Shown here: positions 24,507-32,639 of the stretch, one piece after another
How positions within the stretch are numbered: the first letter of the stretch is position 1
Layout of the letters: each line of letters starts with the position of its first letter
Origin: CAYJEQ01 sp964371155
Lineage (GTDB): Bacteria; Bacillota; Clostridia; Oscillospirales; Ruminococcaceae
Direction of reading: 5' to 3'
NCBI GenBank assembly: GCA_964371155.1
Contig: CAYJLI010000003.1
Coordinates: 1-64,000, forward strand
Length of the DNA stretch: 64,000 nucleotides
The notes under the pieces: generated by a model
Databases searched by the model: none
The model's input: the letters and a program-made list of their open reading frames with translations, nothing else
Told to the model about the DNA's origin: nothing
Program-made: the position numbers and the translations under genes

Positions 24507-25205
24507 ATGAAGAAACTTAAAAAATTATTTTTGATACTTATAGTGGCTTTAGTGGCAGGTGGATGCTATATCTACACACAATCGTCCGAGGGTGTAATAG
24601 CGGACGAGAATTCCTCCGAAGCCATGCTAAACACTAAGACAATAACAGGGCAGGTCACCGAAGTGTATGGCAATGAAGTTACTCTAACACTTTCTGCGAG
24701 CGGCACCGAAGGAGGAGCGAATACAGCTAATTCTGATGGCGAAAGACTGCAAACACAGCCATCCACTGATGAAAGTGGCGAAGAGAATGCCGCAGGAATG
24801 CCCGTGGGTGGGATGTCTCCGGAAATGGGCGAAGCTTCCACGGAAGATAGAGCTGCTATGAGAGAACAAGCAATGGCAGGTGCAGGAGAGAGCGCTATGG
24901 CATCACAAGAAGGCTCGACTACAAGGACAATGCCCGAGGGTGCCACAGGAGAAGGCACTGCATCATCGGGTAGGGGCGGTATGTCGGGTGCAGGCGGTGA
25001 CATGATGTCGGGGAGCATGGGCACGACTGGAGTGAGCGATAGCATTGAGCTTAGCGATGAAAGCGAAACCTACCTAATACCGATAGGCACACCCGTATTA
25101 CTAATGGGAAATAATATGACATTCTCACAAATTACCGAAGAGATGTATATAAATATAGTCACCGATGAGTTTGATACCATTGTATCGGTGGAGATTTTGG
25201 GGTAG
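24507..25205 (+). CDS. Lipoprotein-like protein with Met/Gly/Ser-rich centre
   Basis: 232 residues. Signal peptide with lipobox VAGGC (Cys near 20). After a linker, ITGQVTEVYGNEVTLTLSAS (about 47-66) resembles the first strands of small OB-like DUF5666 domains, and the C-terminal end (about 180-232, ETYLIPIGTPVLL and onward) resembles their remainder. Between them lies about 115 residues rich in Gly, Ser, Ala, Glu and Met (GGMSPEMG, GGDMMSGSMG). Located inside the MacAB-like operon, between permease and ATPase (6 nt from the latter), so probably a part or regulator of that exporter. Function not known. Confidence 0.7.
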   Translation: MKKLKKLFLILIVALVAGGCYIYTQSSEGVIADENSSEAMLNTKTITGQVTEVYGNEVTLTLSASGTEGGANTANSDGERLQTQPSTDESGEENAAGMPVGGMSPEMGEASTEDRAAMREQAMAGAGESAMASQEGSTTRTMPEGATGEGTASSGRGGMSGAGGDMMSGSMGTTGVSDSIELSDESETYLIPIGTPVLLMGNNMTFSQITEEMYINIVTDEFDTIVSVEILG

Positions 25206-25211
25206 AATTAC

Positions 25212-25874
25212 ATGATTAAAATGACTAATATAGTTAAAAGCTATAAAACAGCCGCCGAAGAGCTTACAGTACTAAAATCGGTAAGTGTTGAAGTGGAAAA
25301 AGGAGACTTTGTGGCAATACTTGGCCCTTCGGGTTCAGGGAAATCAACACTTATGAATATTATAGGCTGTATGGATGTATGGGACAGCGGTGAATACTAT
25401 ATAGATAATGTTTCAGTTCATGATAAAAAGGGCGAAGAGCTAACTAAGATAAGAAACGATAAAATAGGGTTTATCTTTCAAAGATATCAGCTAATCCCCA
25501 CCTACTCGGCGGAGCAAAATGTAATTATGCCACTTTTGGCAAGGGGAATATCTCGCAAAAAAGCGGTGGAAATGTCCGCACCCACACTTGAGCTTTTAGG
25601 GCTTTCAGAGCGTATAAAGCACAAACCCTCCGAGCTCTCAGGTGGTCAACAGCAGAGGGTAGCAATAGCGAGAGCACTTGTAGGATCACCCGCCATTTTG
25701 CTTGCAGATGAGCCAACTGGTGCGCTCGACTCAAAGACGGGTAAAGAAGTTATCACTCTATTTAAGGACTTACACCAAATGGGCAATACCATAGTTATGA
25801 TTACCCATGATGAAAATATAGCCAAAAACGCCAACAGAGTTGTGCGAATAGTGGATGGAAATATAGTCTACTAA
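25212..25874 (+). CDS. MacB/LolD-type ABC ATPase
   Basis: 220 residues. Walker A GPSGSGKST (near 37-45), signature LSGGQQQR (near 140), Walker B ILLADEPTGALD (near 162), switch His in MITHDENIA. Closest class is LolD/MacB/FtsE, which pairs with FtsX-type permeases. Last gene of the operon adaptor-permease-lipoprotein-ATPase and followed by a strong terminator. Confidence 0.9.
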   Translation: MIKMTNIVKSYKTAAEELTVLKSVSVEVEKGDFVAILGPSGSGKSTLMNIIGCMDVWDSGEYYIDNVSVHDKKGEELTKIRNDKIGFIFQRYQLIPTYSAEQNVIMPLLARGISRKKAVEMSAPTLELLGLSERIKHKPSELSGGQQQRVAIARALVGSPAILLADEPTGALDSKTGKEVITLFKDLHQMGNTIVMITHDENIAKNANRVVRIVDGNIVY

Positions 25875-25917
25875 AATTATTTTACTTATTCCTTTCCTAA
25901 ATAAAATTTTCTTAAAC

Positions 25918-25960
25918 ACAGAAACAAGGTGAGCATCGCTCACCTTGTTTCTGTTTATGA
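25918..25960 (+). terminator. Terminator of the MacAB-like operon
   Basis: Perfect 17-bp arms (25918-25934, 25938-25954) with a 3-nt loop. The right arm itself carries the TTGTTTCTGTTT run. Confidence 0.75.
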
Positions 25961-26036
25961 AGTTTAATTATATATTTAAAAGATATAGTTATTAAAGGGT
26001 TAGGTTATATCCACAAGCACTGGCAGTTTAAAGTAA

Positions 26037-26065
26037 TTGAAAAAATGATTTAATTTGTGTATAAT
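26037..26065 (+). promoter_or_regulatory. Sigma-A promoter of a 43-codon gene
   Basis: TTGAAA (26037-26042), 17-nt spacer, TATAAT (26060-26065). It precedes the small membrane ORF at 26124 by about 55 nt. Confidence 0.6.
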
Positions 26066-26123
26066 GGAGATAGAAATTATTTCCACTTTGCGGTGATTAA
26101 AATATTTAGGGGGAAGTTTCATT

Positions 26124-26255
26124 ATGAAAAAATACTTAGCAATGTTTGCCATAGGGATGATATCCTATTGGGTTATAGGTGGGTTATTCCTATATTTTAC
26201 AGGAAATTCTCCGGCAGAGCATATAGCTTTATTTATCGAAAAAATCTTAGGGTGA
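26124..26255 (+). CDS. Predicted 43-residue single-pass membrane protein
   Basis: Starts MKKYLAMFAIGMISYW and continues into a hydrophobic segment (about 5-26) and a short amphipathic tail with GNSPAEHIALFIEK. AGGGGG lies 10 nt upstream of the ATG, and a near-consensus promoter sits at 26037-26065. No homologue recognised; support is from promoter, ribosome site and a sensible membrane protein sequence only. Confidence 0.5.
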   Translation: MKKYLAMFAIGMISYWVIGGLFLYFTGNSPAEHIALFIEKILG

Positions 26256-26326
26256 TTATGCCAAAAGTAATAATACCAGTGAGAAAATAATTATACGCTA
26301 TTATACATAACACGGTAATACAAAAA

Positions 26327-26355
26327 TTGACTTGAAAAATTTTTCATGATAAAAT
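26327..26355 (+). promoter_or_regulatory. Sigma-A promoter of the Nudix gene
   Basis: TTGACT (26327-26332), 17-nt spacer, TAAAAT (26350-26355). Confidence 0.6.
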
Positions 26356-26391
26356 TTATTTCATAGAATTCTTTAAAACAGGCGGTGAAAA

Positions 26392-26904
26392 ATGGAACTT
26401 TGGGATGTGCTCGATATAGACGGCAACAAAAAAGGATATACACATATTAGGGGCATACCGCTCACAGAGGGGGATTATCACCTTGTGGTGAGTGTATGGA
26501 CGATAAATAGTAATAAAGAAGTACTGCTTACACTGCGTGACGAAACCAAGGAGGAGTACCCGAATTTTTGGGAAAATACCTGTGGTTCAGCAGTGAGTGG
26601 AGAGAGTAGCATTGAGGCGGTAGTGCGTGAGCTCTATGAAGAAACAGGAATATCAGCAAATACGAAAGAGATGATATTTTTAGGCAGGGACATTCATGGC
26701 GACACATTTTATGATAATTACATCATTAAAAAGGATGTGGCACGAAGCGATATGAAAATGCAAAAAGGGGAAACTGCCGATGCAAAATGGGTGGATGCAA
26801 AAACACTCGACTATATGGTGCAAAACGGCGATATAGCCTCACCTGTAATAAGGCGGCTTAAAAGGATTAGAGAAGATTTTGATAGATTTGTAAGCGAAGT
26901 ATAA
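26392..26904 (+). CDS. Nudix hydrolase
   Basis: 170 residues with a perfect Nudix box, G-x5-E-x7-REL-x-EE-x-GI, at about 63-85. The N-terminal ELWDVLDIDGNKKGYTHIRG resembles the YfcD/Idi-like subgroup (enzymes acting on nucleoside diphosphate compounds or isopentenyl diphosphate isomerase relatives). The lack of the Idi-specific Cys-containing motif near residue 60 favours a hydrolase. Substrate not predictable. Monocistronic or followed by a small gene 62 nt downstream. Confidence 0.85.
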   Translation: MELWDVLDIDGNKKGYTHIRGIPLTEGDYHLVVSVWTINSNKEVLLTLRDETKEEYPNFWENTCGSAVSGESSIEAVVRELYEETGISANTKEMIFLGRDIHGDTFYDNYIIKKDVARSDMKMQKGETADAKWVDAKTLDYMVQNGDIASPVIRRLKRIREDFDRFVSEV

Positions 26905-26966
26905 AGGGACAAATTTATCAAAGTACTGCAAAAATTAGTAACGGATGGATAAGGAGGAAAGTTTTT

Positions 26967-27347
26967 ATGAGAAGTATAAAACCGGGAAGAGCGCCGTCTG
27001 CAATGAGTGCAGGAATGTGTGTGGTAGTAGTAATATTCGGCATATTTTGGACAATCGGTGCCGCACAAATGGGTGCTCCGATTTTTATGCCACTCTTTGG
27101 TATAGTTTTTGTAATAATGGGGATTGTGCAGGGGATGTATCACTATAAAAATGCAACAAATAAAAATCGCTTTTCATCCTTTGATATTACAGAAGAGGGA
27201 GAAGAAATCGATCCATTCGGCGAAAGATTTCACAGTAACGAAGCAAAAGCAGTGCAGGCACAAAGTAGCGAGTTCTGCCCCTATTGCGGAGAGAGCACAA
27301 AATCCGATTATAGCTTTTGTCGTAAATGCGGTAAAGGTATAAAATAA
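26967..27347 (+). CDS. Membrane protein with C-terminal zinc ribbon
   Basis: 126 residues. Two hydrophobic helices (about 16-35 and 38-57), a charged linker, and a C-terminal zinc ribbon CPYC-x10-CRKC near 104-121. The four cysteines would bind one zinc. Start preceded by AAGGAGGAAAGTTTTT. No specific family name recognised; a zinc-ribbon domain with membrane helices is common in Clostridia, with unknown function. Confidence 0.7.
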   Translation: MRSIKPGRAPSAMSAGMCVVVVIFGIFWTIGAAQMGAPIFMPLFGIVFVIMGIVQGMYHYKNATNKNRFSSFDITEEGEEIDPFGERFHSNEAKAVQAQSSEFCPYCGESTKSDYSFCRKCGKGIK

Positions 27348-27365
27348 TCTTTATAAGCTATTCTT

Positions 27366-27410
27366 AAAAGGCAGTAAGGGTGACACCTGTCACCCTTACT
27401 GCCTTTTACC
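27366..27410. terminator. Strong terminator with 20-bp stem
   Basis: Perfect arms 27366-27385 and 27388-27407 with a 2-nt loop (effective loop larger). Ends in a T-run on both strands. Confidence 0.85.
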
Positions 27411-27479
27411 TTGCCCGAAGTCGTACAAAGGTACGACGAGAGGTGAAGTTTGTTCATAACCACAAGGCATATAAATGCT

Positions 27480-27507
27480 ACAATCCACCGTTTTCACGGT
27501 GGATTGT
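27480..27507. repeat. 12-bp inverted repeat, possible terminator of the minus-strand gene
   Basis: Arms 27480-27491 and 27496-27507. Another short palindrome, GTCGTAC-AAAG-GTACGAC, lies near 27420-27437. Both are within the gap between the zinc-ribbon gene and the minus-strand 84-codon gene. Confidence 0.5.
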
Positions 27508-27636
27508 ACTCATAATTATATTTATTTTAAGATTGCTTTAATTCATACACACTTGTTATGTGCTTCCTTGCCTTATGGTGGTCGGTGCTGTTTTATCACA
27601 GCCCTTTGACTAAATTTATAGTATCAATACTATGGA

Positions 27637-27891
27637 TTACATTTGTGGTTCTTCTTGAAAATCAGTTTGCTCAGCGGCACAAGCACAATTGTCGCCACAT
27701 TCACAGGAATCTAAATCTTCCATTTCAGCTGAAAAATAATCTAAGTCCTCATCATCGAAATCCATGAAATCTTCATCGTCACAGCAAGAGATGAATTCTC
27801 TGTTTTTAAAATAAGCTGTGATGGCAATAATAACACTTGCCACAGCCACTAAGAAAGCTATAATGGAAATAATGGTTACGCATCTTTTCAT
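27637..27891 (-). CDS. Small membrane-anchored acidic cysteine-rich protein
   Basis: 84 residues. N-terminal hydrophobic helix (about 5-27), then a very acidic tail holding six cysteines: CC near 36-37, and CECGDNCAC near 63-71. Start follows AAAGGAGGATTTAAAA, and a good promoter lies just upstream. The tail could bind metal, but no family is recognised. Confidence 0.65.
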   Translation of the reverse strand: MKRCVTIISIIAFLVAVASVIIAITAYFKNREFISCCDDEDFMDFDDEDLDYFSAEMEDLDSCECGDNCACAAEQTDFQEEPQM

Positions 27892-27934
27892 TTTTAAATC
27901 CTCCTTTAAGGGATATATTTTTATTATTACTATA

Positions 27935-27963
27935 ATTATAATACCATTTTAAGTAAATAACAA
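27935..27963 (-). promoter_or_regulatory. Promoter of the acidic cysteine-rich protein gene
   Basis: Minus strand TTGTTA (27958-27963), 17-nt spacer, TATAAT (27935-27940). Confidence 0.55.
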
Positions 27964-28055
27964 GAGAAAAATACTTTTTTAGTAAATACATATAATATTA
28001 TTGTAAATTTAATATAAATTATACATATATTTTTAGGGATTTGGAGTGTAAATCA

Positions 28056-28084
28056 TTGCCAAATAGAGATAAATAATGTAAAAT
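28056..28084 (+). promoter_or_regulatory. Promoter of the glycolytic gene cluster
   Basis: TTGCCA (28056-28061), 17-nt spacer, TAAAAT (28079-28084), 31 nt before the pgk start codon. Confidence 0.5.
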
Positions 28085-28114
28085 ATAATTAAAAAAATTT
28101 GGAGGTAGCGACTA

Positions 28115-29305
28115 ATGGCTTTGTATGACAAGAAATCAATTGAGGATGTAGAGGTAAGAGGTAAAAAAGTACTATTGCGCTGTGATTTTAATGTGCCACT
28201 TAAAGATGGAGAAATAACGGATGACAAGAGGATAGAAGAATCACTACCTACAATAAAATATCTACTTAAAAACGGTGCAATATTAATTCTTTGCTCGCAT
28301 TTAGGCAGACCTAAGGACGGATTTGAAGAAAAATTCTCGCTTGCACCTGTTGCAAAACATCTCTCAAAACTGCTCGGAAGCGATGTTAAAATGGCTGTCG
28401 ATGTAGCGGGGGAAAACTCAAAGGAAATCCTTGCCACACTCACTGAAGGCCAAGCAATGATGATAGAAAATGTGCGTTTCATTAAAGGAGAAACCAAAAA
28501 CGACCCCGAATTTGCAAAACAGCTTGCTTCCCTTGCAGATTTATTTGTAAATGATGCATTTGGTTCTTCCCACCGTGCCCACTGCTCAACCACTGGCGTA
28601 GCTGACTATATCCCTGCGGTTTGCGGTTATTTGATACAAAAAGAATTAAAGGTGATGGGGGAAGCATTAAGCAATCCTAAAAGACCTTTCGTTTCAATTC
28701 TTGGCGGTGCAAAGGTATCCGATAAAATTGGTGTAATAAGCAATCTGCTCGACAAAGTGGACACCCTAATCATAGGTGGCGGAATGGCGTTTACCTTCCA
28801 AAAAGCACTTGGTTATTCAGTAGGCAGCAGTCTTTGCGAAGATGATAAATTAGACCTTGCAAAAGAATTAATGCAAAAGGCTAAGGAAAAAGGCGTAAAG
28901 TTCTTGATTCCGACTGACAGCATTGCAGCGGATAAGTTCGCCGAGGATGCAACTCCTGTTAATGTGGATGGTTACGACATCCCAGATGGCCTCATGGGTC
29001 TTGATATAGGCGAAAAAACAAGGGCGTCATATGCAGAAGCTATAAAAGGTGCAGGCACAGTAGTATGGAACGGCCCGATGGGCGTATTCGAGTTTGCAAA
29101 CTTTGCTAAAGGCACCGAAGCGGTGGCAAAGGCTGTGGCAGAGAGTGGAGCCATATCCATAATAGGTGGCGGCGACTCAGCAGCGGCAGTTGAACAGCTC
29201 GGATATGCTGAGCAAATCACACATATATCCACAGGTGGAGGCGCATCACTCGAATTCTTAGAGGGTGCAGTACTTCCTGGGATTGCTTGCCTTAATGATA
29301 AGTAA
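28115..29305 (+). CDS. pgk: Phosphoglycerate kinase
   Basis: 396 residues, standard length. N-terminal RCDFNVPLKDGEITDDKRI motif (near 23), SSHRAHCST near 151, nucleotide-binding GGAKVSDKI near 194, GPMGVFEF near 321 and GGGDSAAA near 350. Transfers phosphate from 1,3-bisphosphoglycerate to ADP. Start follows TTTGGAGGTAGCGACTA. First gene of pgk-tpiA-gpmI; gapA and eno are not in the window. Confidence 0.95.
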   Translation: MALYDKKSIEDVEVRGKKVLLRCDFNVPLKDGEITDDKRIEESLPTIKYLLKNGAILILCSHLGRPKDGFEEKFSLAPVAKHLSKLLGSDVKMAVDVAGENSKEILATLTEGQAMMIENVRFIKGETKNDPEFAKQLASLADLFVNDAFGSSHRAHCSTTGVADYIPAVCGYLIQKELKVMGEALSNPKRPFVSILGGAKVSDKIGVISNLLDKVDTLIIGGGMAFTFQKALGYSVGSSLCEDDKLDLAKELMQKAKEKGVKFLIPTDSIAADKFAEDATPVNVDGYDIPDGLMGLDIGEKTRASYAEAIKGAGTVVWNGPMGVFEFANFAKGTEAVAKAVAESGAISIIGGGDSAAAVEQLGYAEQITHISTGGGASLEFLEGAVLPGIACLNDK

Positions 29306-29464
29306 ATAATCAAAGCAAATAAATTAATAAAATACTTTTTCATGCAGTCCATTCTACCACGGGCACAGTGAACTGCATGGAAGAATTATTTTAAGCTATA
29401 AGCATTAAACCGATAATAGGTATTGCTGTTTCTACAAAGTTGCAGTGGAAAGGAAATTTATAAT

Positions 29465-30229
29465 ATGAGCAAAAGAGAAGTAATTATTGCTGGAAACTGG
29501 AAGATGAATTTTACTAATTCCGAGGCAAAAGCGTTTATAGAAAAATTAGCGGTAAATATAGGTGATAGCTCCTGCAATGTAGTACTTGCAGCACCGTTTA
29601 CCCTGCTTTCTGTGGCTAAAGAGGCGGCGAAGGATACAGGAATAAATATATCATCACAAAATTGCCACTGGGAGCAAAGTGGAGCGTTCACAGGGGAGGT
29701 GTCCGCCCCAATGCTAAAGGATATAGGGGTGGAGTATACCCTTATAGGACACAGCGAGCGCAGAGCCTATTTTGGCGAAAGTGACAGCACAGTGAATTTG
29801 CGCACTAAGGCATCGCTTGCAAGCGGTATTAGGCCGATAGTTTGCATAGGTGAAACCCTTGAAGAACGAGAGCAGGAGCTTACAGAGCAAGTCTTAAAAA
29901 GACAAATAGATGAGGGACTTTGTGGCATACAGAGCGACTTAGCAAAAAATATTATTGTAGCCTACGAGCCTGTTTGGGCGATAGGTACGGGCAAGACTGC
30001 CACGGGTGAAATGGCTGAAGAAGCATGTGCTTATGTTAGAAACTGCCTAAAATCACTTTTCACAGAGGAAGTTTCTGAAAAAATGCCGATACTTTACGGT
30101 GGTTCAATGAATGAGAAAAACTGTGATGAACTCCTCTCAAAAGAAAATATTGATGGGGGACTAATCGGCGGAGCTTCTTTAAAATGCGATATCTTTACCG
30201 AAATGGTTAAGATAGGGGAAATGCACTGA
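29465..30229 (+). CDS. tpiA: Triosephosphate isomerase
   Basis: 254 residues. NWKMN near 10-14 (Asn and Lys of the active site), LIGHSERR (catalytic His near 99), AYEPVWAIGTGKTAT (catalytic Glu near 170 and loop 6) and phosphate-binding YGGSMN near 215. Converts dihydroxyacetone phosphate to glyceraldehyde 3-phosphate. The ATG at 29465 is chosen because GGAAAGGAAATTTATA precedes it and the family begins here. Confidence 0.95.
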   Translation: MSKREVIIAGNWKMNFTNSEAKAFIEKLAVNIGDSSCNVVLAAPFTLLSVAKEAAKDTGINISSQNCHWEQSGAFTGEVSAPMLKDIGVEYTLIGHSERRAYFGESDSTVNLRTKASLASGIRPIVCIGETLEEREQELTEQVLKRQIDEGLCGIQSDLAKNIIVAYEPVWAIGTGKTATGEMAEEACAYVRNCLKSLFTEEVSEKMPILYGGSMNEKNCDELLSKENIDGGLIGGASLKCDIFTEMVKIGEMH

Positions 30230-30250
30230 TATACTTATATTAATTTTTAA

Positions 30251-30283
30251 CTACCCCATCCCGCCAACGGCGGGGTGGGGTAG
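30251..30283. repeat. GC-rich hairpin between tpiA and gpmI
   Basis: 15-bp arms (30251-30265 and 30269-30283) with one G-T wobble, unusually GC-rich for this region. No T-run directly follows, so an intercistronic processing or stabilising hairpin is plausible. Confidence 0.5.
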
Positions 30284-30340
30284 CGCGTAAAAAGTTTTTG
30301 AACATTAGGATATAAAATAAGGCTTGTGAAGGGAGCATAT

Positions 30341-31855
30341 ATGAAAAAAACACTTCTCTTACTAATAATGGATGGGTACGGACTGGGTAAAGAAAATAAA
30401 GCCAATGCGATATACAGGGCAAATACACCCATTATAGACAAACTGCTCAAAGATTACCCCAATACCACACTCGGAGCTTCTGGGCTTGATGTAGGACTGC
30501 CGGAAGGGCAGATGGGAAATTCCGAGGTAGGCCACACAAATATAGGTGCAGGCAGGGTGGTTTATCAGGATTTAACAAGGATAAGCAAGGCGATAAAAGA
30601 TGGGGAATTTGGTGAAAATCCTGTTCTAACATCGGCTATGGAGAAAGCTATAAAAAATGATAAAGCGATACATTTAATGGGGCTTTTATCCGACGGTGGA
30701 GTGCACAGCCATATAGAGCACCTCTATGCACTGCTTAAAATAGCAAAGGAAAAAGGTGCTAAAAATGTCTATATCCACTGCTTTACCGACGGCAGGGATG
30801 TCCCACCAACCTCCGCAATAGAATATTTAAAAGAACTGCAAAGTTTTATAGATGATTTAGGTATAGGGAAAATAGCGGACATTAGCGGCAGATACTATGC
30901 AATGGATAGGGACAATAGATTTGATAGAGTACAACTTGCCTATGACGCACTGATTAAAGGCGAAGGTGAGCTTGCAGACGATGCGATAAAAGCGATTACT
31001 GCAAACTATACAAGCGGTGTAAACGATGAATTTGTAAAACCTACTATCTGCCATAAGGGCGGCAATATCAAAGATGGCGACAGTGTGATTTTTTACAATT
31101 TCCGCCCCGATAGGGCAAGGGAGATAACCTCAGCAATAACCGAGGCGGACTTCAGTGGCTTTGAGCGTGGAGAAGTAGTGAGTGATATAAATTTTGTTAC
31201 ATTCACAAGGTATGATGAAAAATTTAAATCGGTGGAAATAGCATTTTTACCACAGTCACTAAAAAACACCTTGGGCGAGTGCTTATCAGAAATGGGCAAA
31301 AAGCAGCTTAGAATTGCCGAAACAGAAAAATATGCCCATGTAACATTTTTCTTTAACGGAGGCAGGGAAGAGCAGTACCAAGGCGAGGACAGGGTGTTGA
31401 TAAATTCCCCCAATGTAGCAACTTACGACCTAAAGCCAGAAATGAGCGCAGTGGAAGTCACTGACGAAGCAGTGCGCAGGATTAAGTCCGGCGAATATGA
31501 CACCGTGATACTAAATCTCGCAAATTGCGATATGGTAGGACACACAGGTGTGATGGATGCTGCAATAAAAGCTGTGGAGATAGTGGATAAATGCGTGGGT
31601 GAGCTTGTGGAAGCCGTGCTTTCTGTGGGGGGTGTGGCACTTATCACCTCGGACCATGGAAATGCTGAAGTAATGCTTGATGCAGATGGAAATATAGTAA
31701 CTGCGCACAGCACGAATAAAGTACCACTCGTGGTGGTGGGTAAAAACTGCAATTTAAGAAGCGGTGGAGTACTTGCCGACTTAGCTCCTACTATGCTTGA
31801 TATTATGAATCTCGCCGTGCCAAAGGAAATGAATGGAAAGAGCTTAATAAAATAA
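30341..31855 (+). CDS. gpmI: Phosphoglycerate mutase, 2,3-bisphosphoglycerate-independent
   Basis: 504 residues, typical. Metal- and serine-site motifs of the alkaline phosphatase superfamily: IMDGYGLG near 8, NSEVGHTNIGAGRVVYQD (phosphoserine at Ser of NSEVGH), HCFTDGRDVPP, and C-terminal SDHGNAE and HSTNKVPL. Interconverts 2- and 3-phosphoglycerate using manganese. ATG at 30341 preferred, with AAGGGAG 6 nt upstream; the in-frame GTG at 30326 has none. Confidence 0.95.
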   Translation: MKKTLLLLIMDGYGLGKENKANAIYRANTPIIDKLLKDYPNTTLGASGLDVGLPEGQMGNSEVGHTNIGAGRVVYQDLTRISKAIKDGEFGENPVLTSAMEKAIKNDKAIHLMGLLSDGGVHSHIEHLYALLKIAKEKGAKNVYIHCFTDGRDVPPTSAIEYLKELQSFIDDLGIGKIADISGRYYAMDRDNRFDRVQLAYDALIKGEGELADDAIKAITANYTSGVNDEFVKPTICHKGGNIKDGDSVIFYNFRPDRAREITSAITEADFSGFERGEVVSDINFVTFTRYDEKFKSVEIAFLPQSLKNTLGECLSEMGKKQLRIAETEKYAHVTFFFNGGREEQYQGEDRVLINSPNVATYDLKPEMSAVEVTDEAVRRIKSGEYDTVILNLANCDMVGHTGVMDAAIKAVEIVDKCVGELVEAVLSVGGVALITSDHGNAEVMLDADGNIVTAHSTNKVPLVVVGKNCNLRSGGVLADLAPTMLDIMNLAVPKEMNGKSLIK

Positions 31856-31963
31856 TAATTACTTGATTTTTTACTAAAGCATGGTTTTGAAAGGCAAAGT
31901 TTTTTCGCCTAAAGAAGTGAGTGAAAAAACTTTACTGCAAGGAGATTTAAAGGGGTAAAAATT

Positions 31964-32515
31964 TTGGCAAAATTCATGAAAGCAACAGCCTTGAGCACTG
32001 CCATACTAACGATGGCAATGTTAGTGCTATATTTTCTTTTAGATATAGAACTATTTAAAACTTTTTCCATCACTTTCGGGGCAATTTTCTATCATTTTGC
32101 AATGAGGCTGTCCGTCGGATACTATTATCAGAAAAAATATAATAATATAATAGACTACAATGATGAACGCTTTTATGTAGGAGAAGCAGAGAAAAGGATA
32201 TATCAAAAGATTAATGTTAAAGACTTAAAAAAATATCTGCCTACTTATGACATAGATACTTTCAGTATCAAGGAGCATAAATATGAAGATATAGCAATGG
32301 CAATGTGCCAAGCAGAGTTAGTCCATAAAACAATATTTATCTTTTCATTTTTTCCAGTACTTGCGTCCATTTGCTTTGGGAGCATAGAAGTGTTTATTAT
32401 CTCTTCAGTACTATCCGCACTATTTGATTTGCTATTTGTAATAGTCCAGCGCTACAATAGGCAAAGAATTATGCGTCTTATAAAGCACAAATCAAATAAA
32501 CCATCAAATAAGTAA
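31964..32515 (+). CDS. Membrane protein, possibly of the CrtO-acyltransferase-like family
   Basis: 183 residues. Four hydrophobic segments (about 9-28, 31-46, 123-140, 143-162) with a central soluble part holding ERFYVGEAEKRIYQKI, KKYLPTYDI and MCQAELVHK, and QRYNRQR after the last helix. The pattern E-R-IY...WK/KKYLP...QAELVHE...F...FF.LI.QRYNRPR recalls the glycosyl-4,4'-diaponeurosporenoate acyltransferase-like family in Firmicutes; this assignment is tentative. TTG start, AAAGGGG 8 nt upstream; an ATG 12 nt further has poorer spacing. Confidence 0.6.
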   Translation: MAKFMKATALSTAILTMAMLVLYFLLDIELFKTFSITFGAIFYHFAMRLSVGYYYQKKYNNIIDYNDERFYVGEAEKRIYQKINVKDLKKYLPTYDIDTFSIKEHKYEDIAMAMCQAELVHKTIFIFSFFPVLASICFGSIEVFIISSVLSALFDLLFVIVQRYNRQRIMRLIKHKSNKPSNK

Positions 32516-32573
32516 AACATCCAAAAATCAAACTACCATCAATGCTAAATTGGCGGTGGATAATATCGAAAAA

Positions 32574-32619
32574 CAGGGTATACTCGCATATATGGTGCAA
32601 GTATACCCTGAGTTTTTTT
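32574..32619. terminator. Bidirectional terminator between convergent genes
   Basis: 11-bp arms (32574-32584, 32600-32610) followed by TTTTTTT on the plus strand and TTTTTCG on the minus strand. Confidence 0.75.
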
Positions 32620-32639
32620 ATAAAGGTTTATACATGAAT

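Noticed and set aside
24507..25205. Antisense ORF in the Met/Gly-rich lipoprotein gene
   Set aside because: The sense frame has a lipobox, ribosome site and operon position; the reverse frame is Pro/Ser-rich shadow.
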